A stretch of 48,589 bases of DNA from Helicobacteraceae bacterium. GTDB taxonomy: Bacteria; Campylobacterota; Campylobacteria; Campylobacterales; Sulfurimonadaceae. Within the stretch, counting starts at the first letter, position 1, and each line of letters starts with the position of its first letter. The notes below the pieces were generated by a model, which worked only from the letters and a program-made list of their open reading frames with translations, was not told where the DNA came from and searched no databases. Of the stretch, positions 16,774-24,984 are shown in pieces. The stretch lies in NCBI GenBank assembly GCA_026988515.1, contig JALSLA010000054.1, positions 1 to 48,589 on the forward strand, read 5' to 3'. Made by a program: the position numbers and the translations under genes.

Positions 16774-18438
16774 TTAATGCGCAAGAGCTCCTTCGGAACC
16801 AATACCCGTTTGTGAACGAATATTTTGTGCTTCAAAAGCAGACTGTTCACGTTTGGCAGCATCACTGTTGTCGGTTACAGAGACAACATAGATAGCTATA
16901 AAGGCAACCGTTACCGAAAAAAGTGCCGGATATTTATAGGGAAAAACCGGTTCGGCATATCCTAAAATCTCTACCCAGACAATCGGACCAAGTATGACCA
17001 GTATCACGGCCGTTACCAAACCGAGACTGCCACCGACAACCGCCCCGCGGGTTGTCAGTTTTGACCAGTAAATCGAGAGAAACAGAATCGGAAAGTTTGC
17101 CGATGCGGCAATGGCAAACGCCAATCCGACCACAAAGGCGATATTTTGTTTTTCAAACATAATGCCCAATACAATCGCCACAATGCCCAGTGCAACCGTA
17201 GCAATCTTGGAAACACGCATCTCCGCCATACTCCGGGCATTTCCCTTTTTATACACCGAGGCGTACAGGTCGTGTGAAATTGCCGACGCTCCCGCCAGAG
17301 TCAAGCCCGATACTACCGCTAAAATTGTTGCAAATGCAACGGCCGAAATGAATCCCAAAAACAGATCGCCGCCGACGGCGTGACTCAAGTGAATGGCTGC
17401 CATATTGCTACCGCCTAAAATAGGTGAACCCCCTTCTGCCGCTTGCTTGGCGACGTCCAAATATTCGGGGTTGGTAAAAACCATCACAATAGCTCCAAAA
17501 CCGATAATAAACGTCAGTATGTAAAAATAACCGATAAACCCCGTAGCATAGAAGACCGATTTTCGCGCTTCTTTAGCGTCACCGACAGTAAAAAACCGCA
17601 TGAGAATATGCGGTAACCCTGCCGTACCAAACATGAGTGCCACCGCTAAAGAGATGGCTGAAACAGGGTCACTGACCAAACCGCCGGGACTCATAATGGC
17701 CTCGCCTTTAAGATCAACCGCCGCTTGAAACAGCGCATTGAAGCTAAAATCGTAATGCAGCATTACCGCAACCGCCATAAACGTTGCTCCCGAAAGCAGC
17801 AAAAAGGCCTTAATAATCTGCACCCAGGTGGTTGCCAGCATCCCCCCGAACGTAACATATAAAATCATCAATACACCTACCAAAATAACGGCAGCTTCGT
17901 ACTGCAACCCAAACAGCAGTTCAATCAGCTTTCCTGAACCGACCATCTGTGCAATAAGATACAAAATCACCGTGGCAATAGAGCCTGAAGCCGCCAATAT
18001 CCGTATGGGTGTTTGTTGCAAACGGTACGCCGCTACATCGGTAAACGTGTACTTTCCTAGATTTTTTAACGGTTCGGCAATAAGAAAGAGAATAATCGGC
18101 CAGCCTACCAAAAAGCCGATCGAGTAGATAAGTCCGTCGTATCCTTTAAGATAGACCAGACCCGAAATACCTAAAAATGATGCTGCCGACATATAATCAC
18201 CTGCAATGGCCATACCGTTTTGAAATCCGCTAATACCGCCGCCTGCCGTATAAAAGTCTTTTGCCGTCTTGGTTTTTTTAGCCGCCCAATACGTAATCAA
18301 CAACGTGCCGCCGACAAAAAGCAAAAACATAATAATAGCTGCCATATTGAGCGGTTGCGGCGTTACATCCCCCGCAACATCACCAACAGCAAAAAGCAGT
18401 GTTGAAAATATGAAACCACTCAGTAGCACATACCTCAT
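16774..18438 (-). CDS. actP: Cation/acetate symporter ActP-like (sodium:solute symporter family)
   Basis: The 554-residue membrane protein belongs to the sodium:solute symporter family. It starts with a hydrophobic segment, has 13 or so further helices, and contains the phrase [20 protein letters not shown], followed by [13 protein letters not shown], typical of the ActP/acetate branch. Its position between a DUF485 membrane protein (YjcH-like, 4-base overlap) and acs is the same arrangement as yjcH-actP next to acs in other bacteria. That makes acetate or a similar small monocarboxylate the likely substrate. It resides in the inner membrane. Confidence 0.9.
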   Translation of the reverse strand: MRYVLLSGFIFSTLLFAVGDVAGDVTPQPLNMAAIIMFLLFVGGTLLITYWAAKKTKTAKDFYTAGGGISGFQNGMAIAGDYMSAASFLGISGLVYLKGYDGLIYSIGFLVGWPIILFLIAEPLKNLGKYTFTDVAAYRLQQTPIRILAASGSIATVILYLIAQMVGSGKLIELLFGLQYEAAVILVGVLMILYVTFGGMLATTWVQIIKAFLLLSGATFMAVAVMLHYDFSFNALFQAAVDLKGEAIMSPGGLVSDPVSAISLAVALMFGTAGLPHILMRFFTVGDAKEARKSVFYATGFIGYFYILTFIIGFGAIVMVFTNPEYLDVAKQAAEGGSPILGGSNMAAIHLSHAVGGDLFLGFISAVAFATILAVVSGLTLAGASAISHDLYASVYKKGNARSMAEMRVSKIATVALGIVAIVLGIMFEKQNIAFVVGLAFAIAASANFPILFLSIYWSKLTTRGAVVGGSLGLVTAVILVILGPIVWVEILGYAEPVFPYKYPALFSVTVAFIAIYVVSVTDNSDAAKREQSAFEAQNIRSQTGIGSEGALAH

Positions 18439-18758
18439 AACGTCATATCCCGTCGCATGTTCTCTTTGACCTGATGGCTTAAATCATCAAACTCACCGTT
18501 GGCGCGTCGCACATAGACACCGGTTAGTGCAAACGCAAACACAATAATGAAAATTCCGACAGGGATTCCCACGGTCGTCACACTTCCTGCACTCAACGGT
18601 GTTCCCAATACAGAAGGAACAAACGCAATGGTCACAATAAATACAAAATAAACCAATAACATGGCAACACTCAATCGTACGGCAAAAGCACGTCGTTTAC
18701 GAACGAGTTCCCGGTAGGAAGGGTCTGCTTTAATCGCCTTAATCATCTCTTGTGTCAT
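18435..18758 (-). CDS. DUF485 inner-membrane protein (YjcH-like)
   Basis: The 107-residue protein has a charged N-terminus ([19 protein letters not shown]), two membrane segments (about 31-50 and 65-85) and a charged tail, matching the DUF485/YjcH family. These proteins are nearly always encoded directly before ActP-type symporters and are thought to be accessory subunits; their exact job is not known. Its stop overlaps the actP start by four bases. It is the first gene of the acetate operon and is divergent from the Crp/Fnr gene. Confidence 0.85.
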   Translation of the reverse strand: MTQEMIKAIKADPSYRELVRKRRAFAVRLSVAMLLVYFVFIVTIAFVPSVLGTPLSAGSVTTVGIPVGIFIIVFAFALTGVYVRRANGEFDDLSHQVKENMRRDMTL

Positions 18759-18841
18759 GATATGCTCCTAAAAAAGCGTAGTGTACAATAAAAAGAGTTT
18801 GGGTTCAAATAGCAACTCTTTCCTCTTTTTAAACAAGTTTT

Positions 18842-18859
18842 TTACCTATTATGGGGTAA
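18842..18859. promoter_or_regulatory. TTACC-N8-GGTAA inverted repeat in divergent region
   Basis: A five-base-arm inverted repeat lies 44 bases before the Crp/Fnr start codon, in the 145-base region shared with the acetate operon. It could be an operator for either direction. It does not match the FNR consensus. Confidence 0.3.
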
Positions 18860-18903
18860 TATATTAAAGACAGCACACGAATTTAACACTTAAAGAAATA
18901 ATA

Positions 18904-19560
18904 ATGTATCAAACGGTCGATACGCAGTATCTCCAAAACATTCCTCTTTTTCACGGCCTCAGTCAAGAAGAATTAGAGCAGTTATGCCCTATTATTAAAG
19001 TCAAGTCTTTTGAAAAAGGAGAAATCTTATACTATGAAAAAGACAAACAGTCTGAAATATACTATCTGAAAAGCGGATTGCTTAAAATCTATAAAATTGA
19101 TCGCTTTGATAATGAAGTTTTCATGTATAACCTCTTTAACGATACACTTATTTCAGAAATCACCGACTTTGAAAAAGTCGGCTGTTTTGCCAATGCCGAA
19201 TTTGTTGTAGCGAGTGATGTACTGGTCATTGATTTCGAAGGTTTCAAAACAATTTATGAGCACAGCCCCAGACTTATGATGCAACTGCTCAAAGAGTTTG
19301 CCAAAAAGAGCAATATGATGCAGTGTATTATTAATAGAGAAATTGTATTCGACGGCACGGCGAAAGTGGCTTTTATGCTCATCAATGACTTGGAACGTTT
19401 CAACAGCTTAAAAAAAAGCGAGATTGCCTATATGCTTAATATCCAGCCTGAAACGCTCTCGCGTATTTTAAAAAAGTTAACACGCAACAAGATGATTGGT
19501 AGCCGTGACGGCAATATTGACATCAATGACCACGAGGCTCTTCGAGCCATTTTTGAGTAA
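18904..19560 (+). CDS. Crp/Fnr-family transcriptional regulator
   Basis: The 218-residue protein has an N-terminal cyclic-nucleotide-binding-like beta barrel (IPLFHGLSQEELEQL, then FEKGEILYYEKDKQSEIYYL), a dimer helix, and a C-terminal winged helix whose recognition helix reads PETLSRILKKL. Residues E183, S186 and R187 keep the E-x-x-S-R pattern with which FNR/DNR proteins read TTGA half-sites. The N-terminal cysteine cluster of oxygen-sensing FNR is absent, and the three cysteines present are scattered. That fits a DNR/NssR-like regulator with another signal. Boxes of this type lie before napA and the nor genes. The next gene, 11 bases on, is a nitrate-sensor-like membrane protein. Confidence 0.85.
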   Translation: MYQTVDTQYLQNIPLFHGLSQEELEQLCPIIKVKSFEKGEILYYEKDKQSEIYYLKSGLLKIYKIDRFDNEVFMYNLFNDTLISEITDFEKVGCFANAEFVVASDVLVIDFEGFKTIYEHSPRLMMQLLKEFAKKSNMMQCIINREIVFDGTAKVAFMLINDLERFNSLKKSEIAYMLNIQPETLSRILKKLTRNKMIGSRDGNIDINDHEALRAIFE

Positions 19561-19571
19561 GGGAAGGGACC

Positions 19572-20930
19572 ATGACTAAGATTACCTCACAAATCAAATT
19601 CATTGGCGGCGTACTCTCGCTGATGATTATCTCCATTGTGCTCATTACCATCTACATTAACCACATGTCGGCACAAGACTCTACGGTCATCAATGTGGCG
19701 GGAAAACAGCGTATGCTAACGCAAAAAATCACCAAAGAGGTCTTTTGGCTTCAGCATCACAGCAGCGATGACTATAGCACTTTAGATACCTCAATCGATG
19801 AGTTTAAACACTCCCTCAATGACCTGATTCACGGCAATGATGCACGCGGTATTTATGCACCGCCAAAACCGTGCATTGCCGAGCAACTCCATCAAATCGA
19901 TGCGTTGTGGCAAAACTTTAAAAACTATCTGCAAGAGTTTAAAGCACTCCTGCATGAGACCAAAACACTCAAAGAGGATGTTCCGAAAAAAAGTGAGTAT
20001 ATTCTCAATATTTCCGATAACGTTGTCAAAGCAATGGTTCATGCCCGTTTAGCCGGTAAACTCATTGACGATGCCGGTCGTCAACGTATGCTGACACAAA
20101 AAATAGCATTTCATCTTTCCCAGTATCTTATGAACGGTCAATCCGAGCATATTACCAGTTTTTTTCATGCTTTTGCACTGTATCAGTCAACATTGGAGCG
20201 TTTTTTACACAATCAAACGCTTATGGGTATCCCTGAACTCAATGCGGTTTTGACAAAAAACAAAACCGTGTGGTATGGCTACTCTGCTTATGTAATTGAG
20301 CTCATGGACAAACAGCGCGATCTCAATCAAACATTACTCAAAGTCAAAGATATTAACGTGGTACTTCTTAATGCCATGGACAATGCCGTCGATGCCTACT
20401 CCACATACTCCAGCCAACGGCACGAGCAGTTACAGCGTTTTCAATATATTGCCAGTATGATTGCTTTGATCTTTATGCTCTACTCCGCTTATTTGACACG
20501 TAATATTGAAGAAAATTTCAGTGACTTTTTAAAGCACTCCAAAGCAATGGCCGTCTCACTCGAAGGAGGCAATACGCACACGAACTATAAAGAAGCCGAC
20601 ACACTGGAAAATGACGAGCTCACCCTGGCTTCAATGCATATGAGTCACTTTGTCGACAAAATCAATACCGTCATTGAACATGCGCAACATGCTATCAATG
20701 AGTCGGAAAATGCTGCGCGCGAACTTGAAGCGGTAAGCCAAAACATTGATGGAAAATTAGAAAAACTAAAGCTGGATGAAGCATCAAAAAAAGATATCGA
20801 TAAAACCATTGATACAAGTGAAGATATTGTCATTCAAACACTCGAAGAGCTCTGTAACACCTCGCGCCTGCTCACGCAGTTACAGCATAATCTTAACAGT
20901 GTTGTAGAGAAAACACAGCGTAACAGATAA
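19572..20930 (+). CDS. Membrane sensor with two NarX/PilJ-type P-boxes, no output domain
   Basis: The 452-residue protein has a membrane segment at about residues 8-30, a large periplasmic helical region, a second membrane segment at about 297-315, and a cytoplasmic helical tail. The periplasmic part has two copies of the nitrate-sensor P-box: AGKQRMLTQKI from residue 43 and AGRQRMLTQKI from residue 168. This is the type IV pili methyl-accepting N-terminal (PilJ/NarX-like) domain. The cytoplasmic tail is predicted coiled coil but lacks the conserved chemoreceptor hairpin tip, a kinase, a GGDEF or any other known output domain. It follows the Crp/Fnr gene by 11 bases and ends 26 bases from the convergent end of the nap operon. 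A role in sensing nitrate or nitrite is likely by motif and context. Confidence 0.8.
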   Translation: MTKITSQIKFIGGVLSLMIISIVLITIYINHMSAQDSTVINVAGKQRMLTQKITKEVFWLQHHSSDDYSTLDTSIDEFKHSLNDLIHGNDARGIYAPPKPCIAEQLHQIDALWQNFKNYLQEFKALLHETKTLKEDVPKKSEYILNISDNVVKAMVHARLAGKLIDDAGRQRMLTQKIAFHLSQYLMNGQSEHITSFFHAFALYQSTLERFLHNQTLMGIPELNAVLTKNKTVWYGYSAYVIELMDKQRDLNQTLLKVKDINVVLLNAMDNAVDAYSTYSSQRHEQLQRFQYIASMIALIFMLYSAYLTRNIEENFSDFLKHSKAMAVSLEGGNTHTNYKEADTLENDELTLASMHMSHFVDKINTVIEHAQHAINESENAARELEAVSQNIDGKLEKLKLDEASKKDIDKTIDTSEDIVIQTLEELCNTSRLLTQLQHNLNSVVEKTQRNR

Positions 20931-20956
20931 TTAACCTTTAATGCATCTCACGCTGT

Positions 20957-21400
20957 TTACATGTATTTTACAATACGTTCACGTTCTCCTGCCTCACGAC
21001 GCATCGCATCATAGCGTTTTTGATACTCCAGCTTCTCTTCGCTGCGAATCGGTGTTCGAATCGATTTATACTCTACGAGTTCACCCTCTTTGTAAACGGC
21101 GCTAACTTCGGCATAGACCCAATAAAACCCGGTATCGCTTCGCATGTTTTTAACATATCCTCCCCATTTTTTACCCGCTTGAAGCGTTTGCCACAAATCT
21201 TTGAAAACTGCAGAAGGCATGTCGGGATGCCGAATCACATTATGCGGTTTTCCTATTAACTCTTCAGACGTATACCCACTGATGGCTGCAAACGTCTCAT
21301 TCACATAGGTAATGATTCCTTGCAGATCGGTTCGAGAAATAATCAGTTCATCCTCGGGAACCACGGTCTCAATTAAAAACTCTGATCTGTTATACTCCAT
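20957..21400 (-). CDS. PAS-domain protein, Aer/CetB-like
   Basis: The 147-residue protein is a single PAS domain (IISRTDLQGIITYVNETFAA, ISGYTSEELIGKPHNVIRHP, DMPSAVFKDLWQTLQAGKKW) with a short charged tail. The N-I-R-H-P-D-M-P phrase is typical of the FAD-binding PAS domains of Aer and of CetB, the Campylobacter energy-taxis protein. The start at 21400 is preferred because AAAGGA stands just before it; an in-frame start at 21430 would overlap napD. As the last gene of the nap operon it could report electron-transport state during nitrate respiration to a separate membrane partner. It carries no output domain. Confidence 0.78.
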   Translation of the reverse strand: MEYNRSEFLIETVVPEDELIISRTDLQGIITYVNETFAAISGYTSEELIGKPHNVIRHPDMPSAVFKDLWQTLQAGKKWGGYVKNMRSDTGFYWVYAEVSAVYKEGELVEYKSIRTPIRSEEKLEYQKRYDAMRREAGERERIVKYM

Positions 21401-21401
21401 A

Positions 21402-21788
21402 TTATTGTCCTTTATCCAACTGTTTGGCAAAAGCTTCCAGATCCATTTTTTGCTTTAAGTCACCATTGTAGATAATATCTTTAGCTTCAACGGTATCATC
21501 ATTAAGCATTGCCGGTACGGCATCGGAATGATTGATGACGTCAATATTACGGTCGAGTTCATCTTCGGAATATGCCATCTGCATATCGGCGGCAATTACG
21601 TGAGGTATGGCTTCAATAACACGCAATTTTTTCAACTCTTCATCAACGCTCTCACCCTCAATGGTAATAATAATGCGCCCTTTGGCATCATGCAGGTGAT
21701 AATCACACACGTCGCACGCTTTAATATCACGCAAGACTTCTTCTAAAAATTTCGGTGTGGTTTGTACCACGATACTTGAAATATTCAT
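21402..21788 (-). CDS. napD: Nitrate reductase chaperone NapD
   Basis: The 128-residue protein has the NapD pattern: MNISSIVVQTTPKFLEEVL, a D-Y-H-L-H-D-A-K-G-R-I-I-I-T-I-E strand pair, and V-I-A-A-D-M-Q-M-A-Y near residue 70. NapD binds the Tat signal peptide of NapA and holds export until cofactor insertion is complete. About 45 extra residues after the ferredoxin-like fold (from DRNIDVINHSD on) are longer than in enterobacterial NapD, as is common in Campylobacterota. It sits between napL and the PAS gene on one transcript. Confidence 0.9.
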   Translation of the reverse strand: MNISSIVVQTTPKFLEEVLRDIKACDVCDYHLHDAKGRIIITIEGESVDEELKKLRVIEAIPHVIAADMQMAYSEDELDRNIDVINHSDAVPAMLNDDTVEAKDIIYNGDLKQKMDLEAFAKQLDKGQ

Positions 21789-21798
21789 TCGTATTCTC

Positions 21799-22746
21799 CT
21801 ATTTTAATGTCCAAAAATTAATGGTTTGACTCTCACTGCTTGCAACAACTCGCCCTTCATCCAAAAATAGAATTTGGGTCAAGGTGGCATTTTGACCAAC
21901 CAGATTATACCTTTTGGCTTTGGTATGCGTCTTAAAAATGAGAATATCATTCTCTTCATTATAAGCCACGGCTGAGAGCGAGGCACTGGGACTCAAGGCA
22001 CAACTGTAGAGTAGAAAATGAAAAAGCATATAAGAGGCACTCCCGTCATTTTCGTAAACGACACACCGGCGGTCTTGACCTGCCGTTAAGATGACGCCCT
22101 GTTTGTAGTCAAGCTGATACACTTTATCAAGGTTTTGTCCTTCCAGTCTCTTTATTATCGCAGCGGTTTGCGTCTCGACCACGTGCACCACACCGCTCTC
22201 ATCGGTCGTGGCGTACGTTGTTTTGTCTTCACTGAGCATGAAGTCTGAAAATGACGATGCACTGATCTGTTTGTTATAGACCACCTTGTTTGCAGCCGTA
22301 TCGAAGAGTATCAGTTCATTACTCAACAGTGCAATGAGCAGATGCGTCTCATCCACGAACATGACTTTACGCATAAACCATTTTCGGTTCACATCAATGA
22401 CTTTTTTTACGGTTGCATTCTCTTCAATCCATAGATTCCGATACCCTCTGGTTCCTTCGGAAATAAAAACAATCTTTTTATTATGAACATCGAGCGAATA
22501 GATTTTTGAAGGTATCGTATCGCCCATAAAATCTTTAATCGGAGGGATTTTAATGCTACGTACCAATGTTTTTGTCAGCAGATTGAAAATCTCTACACTG
22601 CCATTACTTGTAGCCGCATACAACAGATTGTTTTGATGCACCATCGCTTGGACATTGCCGCTTGTCTGCAATGAAAAGCTGGGTTTAAGATTCTCTGCTG
22701 ATAACAATGCAACGGCCATATAACACACAATCAAAACTATTTTCAT
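21799..22746 (-). CDS. napL: NapL, WD40-like periplasmic protein of the nap operon
   Basis: The 315-residue protein has a signal peptide (MKIVLIVCYMAVALLSAENL) and then repeated strand-rich units of about 40 residues, for example GNVQAMVHQNNLLYAATSNG, SVEIFNL and LDYKQGVILTAGQDRRCVVY, that fit a WD40/beta-propeller fold. Position between napF and napD matches napL of Wolinella and other Campylobacterota, a gene whose exact task is unresolved and which is not strictly essential for nitrate respiration there. Its start overlaps the stop of the 88-residue gene by 4 bases. Confidence 0.85.
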   Translation of the reverse strand: MKIVLIVCYMAVALLSAENLKPSFSLQTSGNVQAMVHQNNLLYAATSNGSVEIFNLLTKTLVRSIKIPPIKDFMGDTIPSKIYSLDVHNKKIVFISEGTRGYRNLWIEENATVKKVIDVNRKWFMRKVMFVDETHLLIALLSNELILFDTAANKVVYNKQISASSFSDFMLSEDKTTYATTDESGVVHVVETQTAAIIKRLEGQNLDKVYQLDYKQGVILTAGQDRRCVVYENDGSASYMLFHFLLYSCALSPSASLSAVAYNEENDILIFKTHTKAKRYNLVGQNATLTQILFLDEGRVVASSESQTINFWTLK

Positions 22747-23009
22747 TGTCTCTCGATTCCCATTTCTACTTGATACGCGTGAATTGCCCGCTCTACTTCA
22801 TGAAAATGTTCAGGCGTCACATTGGGATCTTTACTCCATTGCACATCAATATCACCGCCGTAATCACTGCCCATCAATTCAATATTCTTCTCAAATTCCG
22901 TCATATCGTTACAAAACATTTCACGTCCGTCTACCGTATCGGTAAGACGAATCCACCAACCGCCGATTCCATTGGACTCTATATTCGATTTAATGACTAC
23001 TTTACTCAT
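22743..23009 (-). CDS. Unknown small protein between napF and napL
   Basis: The 88-residue protein (MSKVVIKSNIESNGIGGWWI, RLTDTVDGREMFCNDMTEFE, KNIELMGSDYGGDIDVQWSK) has no signal peptide, no membrane segment and one cysteine. I do not recognise the family. It overlaps napF by 8 bases and napL by 4 bases, so it is translated as part of the nap operon. The acidic, mostly strand-like sequence with one C-terminal helix suggests a small cytoplasmic folding unit. It could be a maturation helper alongside NapF and NapD; that is inference from place only. Confidence 0.75.
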   Translation of the reverse strand: MSKVVIKSNIESNGIGGWWIRLTDTVDGREMFCNDMTEFEKNIELMGSDYGGDIDVQWSKDPNVTPEHFHEVERAIHAYQVEMGIERQ

Positions 23010-23490
23010 ATGCGTTCACCTCTACTTTAATAGCATTTGTCGGACATACTCTAACACAAAAACCGCATGATGTGCATTTACTCATATCAATCTCAGGACA
23101 GAACAGTCCATCAAAAATTATAGCATCGTCCAAGCAAGGGTCTTTACACGAAAAACACATCACATGATGCCAGCTCATGCATGCTACCACATCAATCTCA
23201 AACGTTGCGGCGACAGGCGCTTTAAAATCTACATGTAAAACGCCGTACTCACACGCCAACGCACAGGCATCACAGTAGGTACACCCACTCTCACTAAAGA
23301 ACAAACAGGGTGTTTTATCTTCCCTTATGACAATTATTTGCTCTTCACAAACAGTGGCACACCGCCCCTCACACCCTGAACACTCGTCTTCAAAAGCCGT
23401 ATTGTCTCTTACATACGGCGGACGGATACAACGCTCTTGCTTAGGCACCAATGCTGAAGCAAGAGAACCCAAAAGTTCTCTTCTCTTCAT
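23002..23490 (-). CDS. napF: Iron-sulfur protein NapF
   Basis: The 162-residue protein contains four ferredoxin-type cysteine clusters: CSGCEGRCATVC, CTYCDACALAC, CMSWHHVMCFSCKDPC (less regular) and CTSCGFCVRVCP. It begins MKRRELLGSLASAL, as NapF proteins do. NapF is a cytoplasmic 4Fe-4S protein thought to help load the iron-sulfur or molybdenum cofactor into NapA before export. It follows napB by 4 bases and overlaps the 88-residue gene. A near-copy of the genome palindrome (CTACATGTAA) lies inside it at 23229-23238. Confidence 0.9.
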   Translation of the reverse strand: MKRRELLGSLASALVPKQERCIRPPYVRDNTAFEDECSGCEGRCATVCEEQIIVIREDKTPCLFFSESGCTYCDACALACEYGVLHVDFKAPVAATFEIDVVACMSWHHVMCFSCKDPCLDDAIIFDGLFCPEIDMSKCTSCGFCVRVCPTNAIKVEVNAYE

Positions 23491-23494
23491 ACGA

Positions 23495-24130
23495 TTACTT
23501 GAGTGTATCTAAGTATTCGGTAAATCGTGAACCGTTCCAGTTTGATTTGACCGCACCGTCCGGATCGGAATATTCCGGTTTAAACGTACTTTCAACCACC
23601 GGTGTACCTGTTGACTGCGGCGCATGACACTGCGAACAATTAAAGCGGGCACCGACCAATCTCTTTTTCGTTTTAATGGAAACATGCGCCATTGTTTCAC
23701 TCGATGTATTCACACCCTTGATAGCATACGATTCCGAGGGTCTAAAATCTGTAAAATGTGATGGTGGAATCGGTGTCGCACCCATATCTTTAGCGACTTC
23801 AGGCAGGTGACATCCCGTACACGCATTATTTTTAATGGTAATGGGTAACATCCCTTCGGTACTGTGCGGAATCATCGGCGGTGCATCCTGAAATGCTCTA
23901 GGAAATTTTTTAGACTCCCCTGCCGCACTTGTCGTATAGGTTGTTTTATCTGCCGTGGTATCGGCTTCGGTATACAGATTTGTCTTTCGTAATCCTAAAG
24001 ACTCTTCACTAATGACCTGCTGCGTTACCGACTTTTGAGCTGCCGGAGCAGCACTATTTGCTTCATTACATCCGGCTAAAAGCACAATGGCTGTTAGCAG
24101 TCCAATGCTTAGTTGATTTTCAAGTTTCAT
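23495..24130 (-). CDS. napB: Dihaem cytochrome c subunit of nitrate reductase NapB, with lipoprotein-type signal
   Basis: The 211-residue protein has two CXXCH haem-binding motifs (CTGCHLPEV and CSQCHAPQS) spaced as in NapB, plus surrounding histidines (PPSHFTDFRP). It passes electrons to NapA in the periplasm. The N-terminus MKLENQLSIGLLTAIVLLAG ends in a lipobox-like LLAG followed by C21, then a Ser/Ala/Thr-rich linker. This suggests that, unlike the soluble enterobacterial NapB, it may be anchored to a membrane by a lipid. It lies between napH and napF. Confidence 0.93.
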   Translation of the reverse strand: MKLENQLSIGLLTAIVLLAGCNEANSAAPAAQKSVTQQVISEESLGLRKTNLYTEADTTADKTTYTTSAAGESKKFPRAFQDAPPMIPHSTEGMLPITIKNNACTGCHLPEVAKDMGATPIPPSHFTDFRPSESYAIKGVNTSSETMAHVSIKTKKRLVGARFNCSQCHAPQSTGTPVVESTFKPEYSDPDGAVKSNWNGSRFTEYLDTLK

Positions 24131-24141
24131 CTTCTCTCCTA

Positions 24142-24984
24142 TTATATTTTTTCTTCTAACGGTTGTGATGCGGGGGCTTCAAGAAATTTTCGAATGGAAA
24201 ATTCCAAAGCCTCATCATCACACACTTCGACACAGCGACCACAGTTGGTGCACTCACCTGAGAGTACGGGCATACTCTTCTTGCCGATCATATGAAGCAC
24301 CTGAGATTCAGGACACACGACCTTACACTTCATACAGAGCGTACAGTGCGCTTCATTATGATGCACACGCACAAAACTGAATCGTCCCACTAACGAATAG
24401 ACACCGCCGATGGGACAGATGTGACCGCACCAGCCGTTTTTTAACACAAACAGATCAAAAAGAAAGATAACGAGCATGGCCGCCCAACCAAAACCAATAC
24501 CGAAAATAATACCGCGGTGTACCATGGCTACGGGTGAAATAAACTCAAAAGCCGCCACCCCAAAGGCTGCCGAAATGATGAGACTCAACCCAATAATCCA
24601 ATAGCGTATATGGCGTGATGCAGGCTGTTTTTTCTGTATTTTATCGAACTCAAACGTGCGTCTTAAGGCGTTGGCGGCATCGGTAATCATATTAACCGGA
24701 CAGACCCAACTGCAAAATGCACGTCCCCCAATGAGAAGATAAAACAAGGTAATGATAGCCGCACCAATGAGAATATTGCTACTTAACATCGCACCGGCGG
24801 CAAACATCTGCAATACGGCATACGGGTCACTCAAAGGAATCACTCCCAAAACGGATGAGGCACTTAAATTTCCCATCAATACCGTCCATCCCCAATAGTT
24901 GCCCGCCATATAAAGCAGGAGTAGCCCAATCTGTGTCAATCGTCGCAATATTAGAAAACGGTACGTATTGTATAGTCTATGCAT
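24142..24984 (-). CDS. napH: Quinol-oxidising membrane iron-sulfur protein NapH
   Basis: The 280-residue protein has four to five membrane segments, two CxxxCP motifs at the cytoplasmic face (CSWVCPVNM and CGHICPIGG) and two C-terminal 4Fe-4S clusters (CTLCMKCKVVCPE and CTNCGRCVEVCDDE). NapH takes electrons from quinol and, with NapG, replaces NapC as the route to NapB/NapA in Campylobacterota; no napC is found in the window. It overlaps the napG stop by one base. Confidence 0.94.
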   Translation of the reverse strand: MHRLYNTYRFLILRRLTQIGLLLLYMAGNYWGWTVLMGNLSASSVLGVIPLSDPYAVLQMFAAGAMLSSNILIGAAIITLFYLLIGGRAFCSWVCPVNMITDAANALRRTFEFDKIQKKQPASRHIRYWIIGLSLIISAAFGVAAFEFISPVAMVHRGIIFGIGFGWAAMLVIFLFDLFVLKNGWCGHICPIGGVYSLVGRFSFVRVHHNEAHCTLCMKCKVVCPESQVLHMIGKKSMPVLSGECTNCGRCVEVCDDEALEFSIRKFLEAPASQPLEEKI

